DNA from: a virus
Virus record (IMG/VR): IMGVR_UViG_3300033273_000167
Coordinates: 1 to 56,374 of that record
Reading direction: 5' to 3' (one strand)
Length of the DNA: 56,374 nucleotides
In this document: piece by piece, positions 8,326 through 16,681 of the stretch
Layout: each line of letters starts with the position of its first letter
Numbering within the stretch: position 1 is the first letter of the stretch
Program-made: the position numbers and the translations under genes
The notes under the pieces: model-generated
The model's database searches: none
The model's input: only the letters and a program-made list of their open reading frames with translations
What the model was told of the DNA's origin: nothing

Positions 8326-9696
8326 ATGCAAGGTTTCAATGCTGAAAGCCTTCAGGAGAAGTGGGCACCTATCCTCAACCATGAGGGTCTCGGTGGCATC
8401 GAAGATGCACACAAGAGAATGGTAACCGCAGTTCTCCTGGAGAACCAAGAAAAAATGCTTAAGGAAGAAAGAGAATTTCTTTCTGAAGCTGGTCCAACTA
8501 ACTCAACCGGAGCCGGAGTTGCTAACTTCGATCCCGTTCTGATCTCCTTGATCAGACGTGCAATGCCTAACCTGGTCGCATATGACCTCGCAGGTGTTCA
8601 ACCAATGAACGGTCCTACCGGACTGATCTTCGCAATGCGTTCCCGTTACTCTTCACAGAGTGGAACCGAAGCTCTGTTCGACGAAGCAGATACTGCATTC
8701 TCAAACAGTGGTATTTCTACCTCTGGACTCTACACACCTGGTTCCGATGGTTCCGGTGTTGGTTTAGGTACAGGAACTGGTGGTGCTACTAGCTCCAATC
8801 CTGCTGCTCTGAACCCAAGCACTAACCTGACTCAGGCTGCTTACGGTGTTGGTCAGGGTATGGACACCGCACAGTCTGAAGGACTGGGTGCTACTAATGA
8901 TAATGACTTCAACGAGATGGCATTCTCGATTGAGAAAGTCACCGTTACTGCGAAGTCAAGAGCACTGAAAGCCGAGTATTCACTCGAACTCGCACAAGAC
9001 CTCAAGGCAATCCACGGTCTGAATGCTGAGGCTGAGTTGGCAAACATCCTGTCAACTGAGATCCTCGCAGAAATCAACCGTGAAGTTATCAGAACCATCT
9101 ACAAGACTGCTAGGACTGGTGCTGAAACTAACGTTGCTAACCAAGGTACTTTCGACCTCGATGTTGACTCCAACGGTCGTTGGTCTGTTGAGAAGTTCAA
9201 AGGTCTGATTTTCCAAATCGAGCGTGATGCAAACCGCATTGCCCAAGAGACTCGTAGAGGAAAGGGCAACATGATTCTGTGTTCCGCAGACGTTGCTTCC
9301 GCACTGACCATGGCAGGAGTCCTCGACTACACCCCTGCACTCAACGCAAACCTGAACGTTGATGATACCGGTAACACCTTCGCAGGTGTACTTGCTGGTA
9401 AGTATCGTGTATACATCGATCCATATTCCTCTAACGGAACTACTGATCAGTATTACGTTGCTGGTTATAAGGGTTCTTCACCTTATGACGCAGGTCTGTT
9501 CTATTGCCCATATGTTCCCCTCCAGATGGTTCGTGCCGTTGGAGAGAACACCTTCCAGCCTAAGATTGGCTTCAAGACTCGTTACGGTCTTGCTGCTAAC
9601 CCATTCGCTAGTGCTGCAGGTGGAGCTGACACCGGCAAACTCAAGGTTAACGACAACCGTTACTACAGAAGAGTCACCGTCAAGAACCTCATGTGA
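8326..9696 (+). CDS. 23: Major capsid protein gp23
   Basis: A 456-residue major head protein (T4 gp23 is 521). Conserved regions include GLGGIEDAHKRMVTAVLLEN, VANFDPVLISLIRRAMPNL, and near the C-terminus FQPKIGFKTRYGLAANPFA. The N-terminal helical arm removed by gp21 in maturation is present, as is a Gly/Ser/Thr-rich insertion around residues 130-165. One 60-base line counted by hand (from 8521) is about 53% G+C, against roughly 37% in a sampled replication gene, which suggests codon choice for high expression. It ends in a strong UUCG terminator. Confidence 0.97.
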   Translation: MQGFNAESLQEKWAPILNHEGLGGIEDAHKRMVTAVLLENQEKMLKEEREFLSEAGPTNSTGAGVANFDPVLISLIRRAMPNLVAYDLAGVQPMNGPTGLIFAMRSRYSSQSGTEALFDEADTAFSNSGISTSGLYTPGSDGSGVGLGTGTGGATSSNPAALNPSTNLTQAAYGVGQGMDTAQSEGLGATNDNDFNEMAFSIEKVTVTAKSRALKAEYSLELAQDLKAIHGLNAEAELANILSTEILAEINREVIRTIYKTARTGAETNVANQGTFDLDVDSNGRWSVEKFKGLIFQIERDANRIAQETRRGKGNMILCSADVASALTMAGVLDYTPALNANLNVDDTGNTFAGVLAGKYRVYIDPYSSNGTTDQYYVAGYKGSSPYDAGLFYCPYVPLQMVRAVGENTFQPKIGFKTRYGLAANPFASAAGGADTGKLKVNDNRYYRRVTVKNLM

Positions 9697-9717
9697 TCCA
9701 CGATTCACATATTTCTT

Positions 9718-9745
9718 CAAGAGGGTCTTCGGACCCTCTTTTTTT
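9718..9745 (+). terminator. Rho-independent terminator after gp23
   Basis: Perfect stem GAGGGTC-TTCG-GACCCTC with a C(UUCG)G loop and seven T residues, 22 bases after the gp23 stop. A late promoter variant begins two bases after the T run. Confidence 0.93.
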
Positions 9746-9746
9746 A

Positions 9747-9754
9747 TCTAAATA
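9747..9754 (+). promoter_or_regulatory. Late promoter (TCTAAATA) before gp3
   Basis: Variant late element immediately downstream of the gp23 terminator, 13 bases before the gp3 start. It restarts transcription into gp3-uvsY after termination of the capsid message. Confidence 0.5.
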
Positions 9755-9766
9755 CAAATAAAAACG

Positions 9767-10312
9767 ATGTCGTCTTTTGCAAACCAGATAAACAATAGAA
9801 ATTTTTTATCTCCGGTTGGTTTTAAATTTACTCTATCAAAAGACCCTAAGATTTCTTTCTTTTGTAATTCTGCAAGGATACCTGAGATTAGTTTAGGATC
9901 GGCAATACAACCAGCGTATCTCAAAGATCTAGATGTTCCTGGAGATAAATTGACCTATGGTGATTTTTCCTTAAGATTTTTGGTTGATGAGAATATGGAA
10001 AATTATATGTCAGTTCATAATTGGTTGACTGGTTTAGGTTTTCCGGAGACTGCAAAACAATTTAGAGATCTGATAACTAATGATGATGGACAAAGAGATT
10101 TAAACGAACAATTTAGTGATGGCAGTCTTCACATTCTGAATAGTAATTTTAGAGATGTTGCTATCGTAAAATTTAGAGATTTATTTCCAATTTCCTTAAC
10201 ATCATTAGAATTTGAATCATCAGATTCTGACATAAACTACTTTACAGCAGAGGTCACTTTCAAGTATACTGTCTATAATGTGCTAGCTGCTGATAACAGA
10301 ACACCCTTATGA
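9767..10312 (+). CDS. 3: Tail completion / sheath stabiliser protein gp3
   Basis: A 181-residue protein close to T4 gp3 (176) in length and in order in cyanophages (23-3-uvsY). The N-terminal SPVGFKFTLSKDPKISFFCN and the GDKLTYGDFSLRFLVDENMENY block give a tail-tube-like fold pattern. gp3 caps the growing tail tube, ends elongation and helps the sheath attach. The stop is shared with the UvsY start (ATGA). An alternative reading is a second tube-like protein, since it has weak similarity to gp19. Confidence 0.75.
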   Translation: MSSFANQINNRNFLSPVGFKFTLSKDPKISFFCNSARIPEISLGSAIQPAYLKDLDVPGDKLTYGDFSLRFLVDENMENYMSVHNWLTGLGFPETAKQFRDLITNDDGQRDLNEQFSDGSLHILNSNFRDVAIVKFRDLFPISLTSLEFESSDSDINYFTAEVTFKYTVYNVLAADNRTPL

Positions 10313-10743
10313 TGGACCTTGAAAAAATTCAGGAGATGTGGGAGAACGATTCTACCATTGACCCTGATAATCTACATGATGAGTCACTAAAGATACCACA
10401 ACTTCACTCAAAGTATTATACAATCTATAATACGATTACCCTTTTGCGTGAAAAGGCAAGAGAGACTTATAATCGTGTTCGATTGGAAAGACACAACTAT
10501 TACACTGGAAAGGCACCAGCAGAAGTTTATGTAGAAGACCCTTTTCCATATAAAGTCAGGGATAAAGAGGCACTTCAGAGATACATGGAAGCCGATGATA
10601 AGTTAAATAGTATTGACCTTAAGATTCGCTACTATGATGTGATGCTTAAGTTCTTAGAAGAAATTATTAAAACAGTTGCTAATAGAACTTTCCAAATAAA
10701 AAATGCCATTGAGTGGCACAAGTTCCAAGCAGGGTTTAACTAA
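10309..10743 (+). CDS. uvsY: Recombination mediator UvsY
   Basis: A 144-residue protein (T4 UvsY is 137). It begins MDLEKIQEMWENDSTIDPDNL, has helical segments rich in Lys and Arg (LREKARETYNRVRLERHNYY), a TGKAPAEVYVEDPF loop and the closing NRTFQIKNAIEWHKFQAGF that matches the T4 C-terminus pattern. UvsY loads the UvsX recombinase (gene at 31635) onto single-stranded DNA covered by gp32. The start could be ATG 10309 or 10312; the former overlaps the gp3 stop. It overlaps the next gene by one base. Confidence 0.88.
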   Translation: MMDLEKIQEMWENDSTIDPDNLHDESLKIPQLHSKYYTIYNTITLLREKARETYNRVRLERHNYYTGKAPAEVYVEDPFPYKVRDKEALQRYMEADDKLNSIDLKIRYYDVMLKFLEEIIKTVANRTFQIKNAIEWHKFQAGFN

Positions 10744-10934
10744 TGTACGAAGAAGAAGACGATTATTATAGTATAGAGATAAACATTCGTGGAATACGAA
10801 TGATCCATAAAGGTCTCTGTATGGCAGTGAAGAATTGGGCTGGAGGAGATCCAGAGGAACAAGAGGACTTAATTGCCATGAGAGACAATTTTTATCGACT
10901 TGTTTTAGAACACCAGTTTCAAAATATGGACTAA
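10743..10934 (+). CDS. Small acidic protein between uvsY and uvsW
   Basis: A 63-residue protein, MYEEEDDYYSIEINIRGI and a helical C-terminus ending EHQFQNMD. Its ATG overlaps the uvsY stop, and its TAA is inside the ACTAAATA late element before uvsW. A small gene in this place is usual in T4-like cyanophages, but I know no function. It has no membrane segment or cysteine pair. Confidence 0.65.
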   Translation: MYEEEDDYYSIEINIRGIRMIHKGLCMAVKNWAGGDPEEQEDLIAMRDNFYRLVLEHQFQNMD

Positions 10935-10937
10935 ATA
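10930..10937 (+). promoter_or_regulatory. Late promoter (ACTAAATA) before uvsW
   Basis: Late-element variant containing the preceding stop codon (TAA 10932-10934), 24 bases before uvsW. In T4 uvsW is a late gene, so a late promoter here fits. Confidence 0.5.
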
Positions 10938-10960
10938 TTCATAGGTGAATCTTATGATTA

Positions 10961-12424
10961 ATGTCTCATTTGATAATATCAAAGAAAAACGAGGTATATC
11001 TTCAAGTAAAAGCAGAACCACATGTCTACTACGAGTTAGCAGACCAATTTACTTTTGAAGTACCTGGTGCAAAATTTATGCCCCAATACCGTAACAAGTA
11101 CTGGGACGGAAAAATTCGATTATTCAATACCCAGAATGGAGAGATATATGTTGGGTTATTGGATAAACTTACACAGTTTTGTGATAACCACGAATATACA
11201 TACGAATTCGTAGAGAATAAGTTTTATGGTCTTCCGTTTGAGACCAACGATATGATATCTAAAGAGGGTGTCAAAGATTATATGACATCCATATCTAAGT
11301 ATGCGCCGAGAGATTACCAAGTTGAGGGAGTATACGACGCCCTACGACATAATAGAAAGTTGTTGATATCCCCAACTGCTTCTGGAAAGTCTCTGATGAT
11401 ATACTCGATTGTGAGATATTACGTTGAGAAAGGACAAAATACTCTGATAGTTGTTCCGACGACTTCCTTAGTAGAACAGATGTATAAAGATTTTGCAGAC
11501 TATGGTTGGGACGTAGGTTCATTTTGCCACAAGATCTATGCAGGACGTGAAAGAGAAACGGATTCTCAGGTAATCATTACAACCTGGCAGTCTATCTACA
11601 AACTTCCTCGTAAATATTTTGCTAGATTCAACGTGGTTGTTGGAGATGAGGCACACCAGTTTAAAAGTAAGTCATTAATATCTATAATGACTAAACTTGG
11701 AGATGCAAAATATCGTTTTGGATTCACGGGAACACTAGATGGTACACAAACTCATAAGTGGGTTCTTGAGGGATTGTTTGGACCTTCCTACAAGATTATC
11801 AGAACGGAAGAACTGATGGCAAAGGGACATGTTGCTAAATTGGATATCAATGTACTTCTACTGAAGCACCCAGCACATAAGTTTGAAACATTTGAGGATG
11901 AAGTTCAATACATTATCAACCACGAACGTCGAAACAAGTTTATTAGAAATCTTGCTTTAGATCTTAAAGGTAATACTCTTATTCTTTTCTCAAGAGTGGA
12001 AGGTCATGGACAACCACTTTACGAAATGATAAATACGAATAGGGTGGATACTCGTCATGTATTTTTTGTCCACGGTGGTGTGGCAACAGAAGACAGAGAA
12101 AAAGTAAGGGAGATTACTGAACAAGAAAACAACGCAATTATTGTTGCTTCATATGGAACGTTCAGTACAGGAATTAACATTAAAAACCTCCATAATGTTA
12201 TTTTTGCTTCTCCATCCAAATCTAGAATTCGGAATCTCCAGTCTATTGGACGCGTGCTCAGGAAAGGCAATAACAAGACAAAGGCAACTCTCTATGACAT
12301 TGCTGACGACATATCCTACAAATCCAGGAGAAACTATACACTTAATCATTTAATAGAAAGAATTAAAGTTTATAACGAAGAGAATTTCAATTACGACATA
12401 GTAAACATACCGCTGAAAAACTAA
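10961..12424 (+). CDS. uvsW: RNA-DNA and DNA helicase UvsW
   Basis: A 487-residue superfamily 2 helicase, near the 503 of T4 UvsW. Visible motifs in order: motif I SPTASGKS about residue 137, motif II GDEAH about 229, motif III FTGT about 254, and motif VI QSIGRVLRKG about 427. The N-terminal 110 residues form the substrate-binding domain. UvsW unwinds R-loops and branched DNA, switching replication from origin to recombination-dependent mode. The stop overlaps the next start (TAATG). Confidence 0.94.
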   Translation: MSHLIISKKNEVYLQVKAEPHVYYELADQFTFEVPGAKFMPQYRNKYWDGKIRLFNTQNGEIYVGLLDKLTQFCDNHEYTYEFVENKFYGLPFETNDMISKEGVKDYMTSISKYAPRDYQVEGVYDALRHNRKLLISPTASGKSLMIYSIVRYYVEKGQNTLIVVPTTSLVEQMYKDFADYGWDVGSFCHKIYAGRERETDSQVIITTWQSIYKLPRKYFARFNVVVGDEAHQFKSKSLISIMTKLGDAKYRFGFTGTLDGTQTHKWVLEGLFGPSYKIIRTEELMAKGHVAKLDINVLLLKHPAHKFETFEDEVQYIINHERRNKFIRNLALDLKGNTLILFSRVEGHGQPLYEMINTNRVDTRHVFFVHGGVATEDREKVREITEQENNAIIVASYGTFSTGINIKNLHNVIFASPSKSRIRNLQSIGRVLRKGNNKTKATLYDIADDISYKSRRNYTLNHLIERIKVYNEENFNYDIVNIPLKN

Positions 12425-12864
12425 TGGGAGATGAATTTTACGCAATCATAAAACTAATATCAGGTGAAGAAGTGTTGTCACTTGTCTCTATTGATGAAAA
12501 TGATGGAGATCCTTTGATTGTAATGCAAAATCCAATCACAATGAAAGTATTACATTCCTCTCACGGAATGCATATCAAAGTAAAATCATGGATGGAAATG
12601 GCATCTGATGATTTCTTTATTGTAAAACCTGATAAGATGATTACAATAACAGAAACTAAAGATGAAAGATTAATTGAAATATATAACAATTATCTCGAAG
12701 ATGAAGACACCATAGATACTTACCATAATCCTATGGATTCAGAAACTCAGAAAACATCTGGTAAAGTAAAACCATCTCAAAAGATGGGATACATTACAAC
12801 AGTAGAAGAAGCAAGAAAACACCTAGAGGATCTTTATAATCTTAAAGATACTAAAGAAAGCTAA
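12424..12864 (+). CDS. Sm-like beta-barrel family protein, copy A
   Basis: A 146-residue protein of a family found four times in this window (also 23048, 28576 and 28877). The shared pattern is a hydrophobic strand, SGE followed by V or I (KLISGEEVLSLV), a NP motif (MQNPITMKV), an SW motif (VKSWMEM) and a closing KMITITE then an acidic helix with a Tyr. This resembles a small five-strand Sm/Lsm-like barrel, but that is inference from pattern only. The C-terminal 50 residues are an extra acidic and basic tail. It is coupled to uvsW and precedes gp55. Confidence 0.6.
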   Translation: MGDEFYAIIKLISGEEVLSLVSIDENDGDPLIVMQNPITMKVLHSSHGMHIKVKSWMEMASDDFFIVKPDKMITITETKDERLIEIYNNYLEDEDTIDTYHNPMDSETQKTSGKVKPSQKMGYITTVEEARKHLEDLYNLKDTKES

Positions 12865-12913
12865 ACTCTCCTCTTCAACCCTAACAAAGGTATTCTACTT
12901 ATAATTCACTATG

Positions 12914-12941
12914 TTGTCAAGCCCTAAAAGTATGGTATAAT
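12914..12941 (+). promoter_or_regulatory. Sigma-70 promoter for gp55
   Basis: TTGTCA (12914-12919), 16-base spacer, TATAAT (12936-12941). A host-type promoter for the late sigma factor gene makes sense because gp55 must be made before late promoters can work. An inverted repeat (AATAATAT 12942-12949 and ATATTATT 12956-12963) lies around the expected transcript start. Confidence 0.8.
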
Positions 12942-12975
12942 AATAATATCTTATAATATTATTGAGTAATGAACT

Positions 12976-13500
12976 ATGCCCAAGAAGAAATCAGAACATT
13001 ATGTAAATAACAAAGAGTTGTTAGAGGCAATGATCAACTACCGTGCTAGGGTAGAAGTATCATATAAAAAAACTTTCAATAAAGACCTCACTGAGTTGCC
13101 GAAGCAAGAAAGAGGAAAGCAATGGGAAGGTAAACCACCCATCCCAAACTATCTTGGTGAGTGTTTCTTGAAGATTGCAACACACCTCTCATATAAACCG
13201 AACTTTGTGAATTACATGTTCCGTGAGGATATGATTTCTGACGGCATTGAGAACTGCGTTCAATATATTCATAACTTCGATCCAGAGAAGTCTAAGAACC
13301 CTTTCGCATACTTTACTCAGATTATTCACTATGCCTTCCTGAGACGCATCCAGAAGGAGAAGAAGCAACTGGACATCAAGACCAAGATCATTGAGAAGAC
13401 TGGATTTGATGAGGTAATGATGGTTGACGACAGCTTGCTTTCTGGGCACAGTTCGGACTATAATCAGATTAAAGATCAGATCCAATATCGTAACCGATGA
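12976..13500 (+). CDS. 55: Late-transcription sigma factor gp55
   Basis: A 174-residue minimal sigma-like protein (T4 gp55 is 185). Matching signatures are YVNNKELLEAMINYR at the start and the region-2-like segment EDMISDGIENCVQYIHNFDPEKSKNPFAY followed by a helix FLRRIQKEKKQ. gp55 directs host RNA polymerase to TATAAATA sites, of which about 21 exact or variant copies occur here. It has its own sigma-70 promoter, and its last four bases overlap gp47 (ATGA). Confidence 0.93.
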   Translation: MPKKKSEHYVNNKELLEAMINYRARVEVSYKKTFNKDLTELPKQERGKQWEGKPPIPNYLGECFLKIATHLSYKPNFVNYMFREDMISDGIENCVQYIHNFDPEKSKNPFAYFTQIIHYAFLRRIQKEKKQLDIKTKIIEKTGFDEVMMVDDSLLSGHSSDYNQIKDQIQYRNR

Positions 13501-14531
13501 AAGTTGCCATCATCACAGATACCCACTATGGTGCTCGTAAGGGTTCTAAGCACCTCCATGACTATTTTGAGAAGTTCTATGATGATGTCTTCTTTCCTAC
13601 CTTGGAGGCAGAGGGGATTGATACTGTCATTCATATGGGTGATGCCTTTGATAGTCGCAAGTCAATTGACTATCAGAGTTTAGAGTGGGCAAAACGTGTA
13701 GTATTCGACAGACTCAAAAAATATAATGTTCATATGATTGTGGGAAACCATGATTGTTATTACAAGAATACTAATAACGTAAACTCACCAGAACTTCTTC
13801 TGCAGACGTATAGCAATATTAAAACCTACAGTACAGTAACAGAAGTTACTATAGATAAATTAAAGATATTGTTCATTCCTTGGATCAATGCGGAAAACTA
13901 TCAAGATACTGTCGAATCTATCAAAGTTTCTAATAGCATATGCGCGATGGGGCACCTTGAGCTCAACGGATTTAGAGCGCATCGCGGACACATCATGGAA
14001 GAGGGTATGGCGTGCGACGTATTTGAGAAGTTCGACAAAGTGTTTTCAGGACACTACCATACACGGAGCGACAACGGAAAGATCTTCTACCTAGGCAATC
14101 CTTATGAGATGTTCTGGAACGATGTGAATGATACTAGAGGGTTTACCATCTTTGATACGGATACCCTCACTCACACTCCAATTAACAATCCTTATAAATT
14201 ATTTTATAACATCTATTATGAGGATACCAATCACAAACTCTTTAATGCGACCGAATATGAAAACAAAATTGTAAAAGTAATCGTTCGTAAAAAGTCAAAT
14301 CCAAAAGACTTTGAGAGGTTTATTGATAAATTGTATTCTGTGGGAGTTCAGGATCTCAAGATTATTGAAAACTTTGAAATCCAAGAATCTGAAGAGTTTG
14401 AGATTGATGAAGAAGAAAACACAATTTCTATTCTTAATCGTTATATTGATGAATCAGAGTTTGAACTTGATAAAAGCATTATCAAAGGTATCTTCCAAGA
14501 TTTGTATCGGCAAGCTTGCGAAGTAGAGTAA
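13497..14531 (+). CDS. 47: Recombination nuclease subunit gp47 (SbcD/Mre11-like)
   Basis: A 344-residue metallophosphoesterase (T4 gp47 is 339). The five phosphoesterase motifs are visible: DTHYGAR near residue 8, GDAFDSRK near 48, GNHDCYYK near 84, GHLELNGF near 152 and GHYHTRSD near 185. With gp46 it forms the Mre11-Rad50-like complex that resects DNA ends for recombination-driven replication. The 3' part (about residues 240-344) is the acidic gp46-binding region. Translation is coupled to gp55. Confidence 0.95.
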   Translation: MKVAIITDTHYGARKGSKHLHDYFEKFYDDVFFPTLEAEGIDTVIHMGDAFDSRKSIDYQSLEWAKRVVFDRLKKYNVHMIVGNHDCYYKNTNNVNSPELLLQTYSNIKTYSTVTEVTIDKLKILFIPWINAENYQDTVESIKVSNSICAMGHLELNGFRAHRGHIMEEGMACDVFEKFDKVFSGHYHTRSDNGKIFYLGNPYEMFWNDVNDTRGFTIFDTDTLTHTPINNPYKLFYNIYYEDTNHKLFNATEYENKIVKVIVRKKSNPKDFERFIDKLYSVGVQDLKIIENFEIQESEEFEIDEEENTISILNRYIDESEFELDKSIIKGIFQDLYRQACEVE

Positions 14532-14807
14532 ATGTTTCTTCTAACTCTCAGAGATAATAAAGACGATGGTGCTTATGCTGTTCAGGACAGATATGGGCAT
14601 AAGGTTCTGTTTTTGTTTGAAGAAGAGGATGATGCAGAAAGATATGCTATGATGCTGGAAGATGAAGAAGATGCTATAATGGATATTGTAGAAGTTGATG
14701 ATGAACTTGCAATAAAAACTTGTAAGCACTATTCTTATAAGTATGCAATTATTACACCTAATGACATTGTGATCCCTCCTAAGAATGATAACCTTCAAAA
14801 AGATTAG
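14532..14807 (+). CDS. DUF3110-like protein between gp47 and gp46
   Basis: A 91-residue protein with the DUF3110 pattern known from cyanobacteria and plastids: FEEEDDAERYAMMLEDEEDA, then VEVDDELAIKTC and the closing TPNDIVIPPKN. It follows gp47 directly and overlaps the gp46 start by 23 bases, so it is translated with the nuclease complex. The family has no firm biochemical function. The gene was plausibly taken from a cyanobacterial host and kept in the gp47-gp46 junction. Confidence 0.7.
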   Translation: MFLLTLRDNKDDGAYAVQDRYGHKVLFLFEEEDDAERYAMMLEDEEDAIMDIVEVDDELAIKTCKHYSYKYAIITPNDIVIPPKNDNLQKD

Positions 14808-16497
14808 ATACAAGAATTTTTTAAGTTCCGGTAACACATTTACAGAGATTGATTTTCAACAACATCATACGAATTTGATTGTCGGAACAAATGGTGCTGG
14901 TAAATCCACGATGCTGGATGCACTTACGTTTGTTCTGTTCAACAAACCATTTCGCAAAATCAACAAACCTCAACTAGTCAATGCTACAAACGAAAGAGAA
15001 TGTGTTGTAGAAATTGAGTTTTCTATCAATGGTAGGGATTATCTTGTTCGTCGTGGAATTAAACCCAATCTTTTTGATATTGAAGTAAATGGTGCTCCTC
15101 TTCATAAGGAAGCAGATGATCGTGCTAATCAACGTATCCTAGAAGAAAATATTCTCAAGGTAAATTATAAATCTTTTACTCAGATTGTGATTCTGGGTAG
15201 TAGCACTTTTGTGCCTTTTATGCAATTGACTACTTCCAATCGTCGTGAGGTGATTGAGGATCTTTTGGATATTCGTATCTTCTCTGCGATGAATAGTCTC
15301 ATCAAAGATAATATTCGTACAAAGAGAGAACAGATCAAAGCATTGGATCTGAAGAAAGATACTCTTAAGGATAAGATGAAGATGCAGCAAGAATTCATCG
15401 AAGAACTTGAGAATCGTGGCAATGCAAATATTGATGCTAATAATCAAAAGATCAATAAGTTAGACGAAGAAGTTGTTCATTACATGAATCAAAATTCTAT
15501 CCTTGAGGAGGGAGTTCAAAGACACACTAAAGACCAAGAAAATTTTATTGGTGCTGGAGATAAGTTAGTAAAACTAAACAATCTTAGGGGTAAAATTTCT
15601 CAAAAGGTAAGTACAATTACCAAAGAACATAAGTTTTTTGCAGAAAATACGGTTTGTCCCACCTGTACTCAAACTATTGAGGAAGAGTTTCGTGTAAATA
15701 GAATTGAAGATGCTCAAAATAAGGCAAAGGAACTTAAAGATGGTTATGAAGAACTTGAAAAAACAATTGAGTTCGAACAGGAGAGAGAGCGTCAATTCAA
15801 TGCCCTATCTAAGGAGATCACAAAATTAACGCATGGCATTTCTCAAAACAATACTCGGATTAGCCTCAATCAACGACAAATCAGAGATCTTGAACATGAA
15901 ATTCAAACTATTGCCAGTAACTTACAAAACAGAAATACTGAACATGAGAAGCTAGAAGAGTTTAGAGAAAATCTCCAAAAGACAATTGAATATCTCTCAG
16001 ACAAAAAACAAGAAATCGTACATTACGATTTTGCCTATTCTCTACTTCGGGATGATGGCGTAAAAACAAAAATCATTAAGAAGTATCTTCCATTCATTAA
16101 TCAGCAGGTCAATCGTTACCTTCAGATGATGGACTTCTACATCAACTTTAAACTTGATGGGGAGTTTAATGAAACGATTGAATCACCTATTCACGAAAAC
16201 TTTTCTTATAGTTCTTTTAGTGAAGGTGAAAAAATGAGAGTCGATCTTGCACTTCTTTTCACTTGGAGGGAAGTTGCAAGACTCAAAAACTCTGTGAATA
16301 CTAACCTGCTGATTATGGATGAAGTATTTGATTCTTCACTTGATGGTTTTGGAACTGAAGAGTTCCTTAAGATTATTCGTTATGTTATTAAGGATGCCAA
16401 TATCTTTGTCATTTCTCATAAGACAGATTTGCATGACAAATTTGAAAGTGTCATACGATTCGACAAAGTAAAAGGTTTTTCACGTATGGTGTCTTGA
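14785..16497 (+). CDS. 46: Recombination nuclease ATPase gp46 (SbcC/Rad50-like)
   Basis: A 570-residue SMC-like ATPase (T4 gp46 is 560). Seen: Walker A GTNGAGKST at residues 34-42, long coiled-coil arms, a zinc-hook CPTC near residue 292, the ABC signature SFSEGEKMRVDLAL near 477 and Walker B LLIMDEVFDSSLD near 507. It partners gp47 in end resection. The start ATG lies within the end of the DUF3110 gene. Confidence 0.96.
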   Translation: MITFKKIRYKNFLSSGNTFTEIDFQQHHTNLIVGTNGAGKSTMLDALTFVLFNKPFRKINKPQLVNATNERECVVEIEFSINGRDYLVRRGIKPNLFDIEVNGAPLHKEADDRANQRILEENILKVNYKSFTQIVILGSSTFVPFMQLTTSNRREVIEDLLDIRIFSAMNSLIKDNIRTKREQIKALDLKKDTLKDKMKMQQEFIEELENRGNANIDANNQKINKLDEEVVHYMNQNSILEEGVQRHTKDQENFIGAGDKLVKLNNLRGKISQKVSTITKEHKFFAENTVCPTCTQTIEEEFRVNRIEDAQNKAKELKDGYEELEKTIEFEQERERQFNALSKEITKLTHGISQNNTRISLNQRQIRDLEHEIQTIASNLQNRNTEHEKLEEFRENLQKTIEYLSDKKQEIVHYDFAYSLLRDDGVKTKIIKKYLPFINQQVNRYLQMMDFYINFKLDGEFNETIESPIHENFSYSSFSEGEKMRVDLALLFTWREVARLKNSVNTNLLIMDEVFDSSLDGFGTEEFLKIIRYVIKDANIFVISHKTDLHDKFESVIRFDKVKGFSRMVS

Positions 16498-16511
16498 TAC
16501 ACCAAAGAACA

Positions 16512-16658
16512 ATGCAAGTCCCAAACTGGAAGCATCACTCTAAGAAGGAGCAGAAACGAAAACTCAAACCACAAGCAATGAGGGCACGAAAAGAGGCACT
16601 CAGACACTTCAAGAACCGTCACATGACCCTGCCTAAACAGCAGGGTTCTTTTGTATAA
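16512..16658 (+). CDS. Small basic protein, 48 residues
   Basis: A short frame, MQVPNWKHHSKKEQKRKLKP, continuing ARKEALRHFKNRH and ending SFV. It is very rich in Lys, Arg and His, so it may bind nucleic acid. It starts 15 bases after gp46. Its last codons run through a terminator hairpin (16627-16652) and its stop is inside a TATAAT box. No strong ribosome site is seen. It is likely but not certain to be translated. Confidence 0.5.
   Translation: MQVPNWKHHSKKEQKRKLKPQAMRARKEALRHFKNRHMTLPKQQGSFV
16627..16652 (+). terminator. Rho-independent terminator after gp46
   Basis: Stem CCCTGC-CTAAACA-GCAGGG followed by TTCTTTT. It lies within the last codons of the 48-residue gene and immediately before a TATAAT box, so one operon ends where the next begins. 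Confidence 0.75.
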
Positions 16659-16659
16659 T
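16654..16659 (+). promoter_or_regulatory. Probable -10 box for the VWA gene
   Basis: TATAAT preceded by TTTTG, 22 bases before the next start at 16682. No good -35 is seen at 16-18 bases, so the promoter would rely on the -10 or on an activator. Confidence 0.5.
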
Positions 16660-16681
16660 ACTTCCATACGAACGGAACACT

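Noticed and set aside
9359-9751. 130-codon plus-strand frame within the end of gp23
   Set aside because: It is a shifted-frame shadow of gp23 that runs into the terminator.
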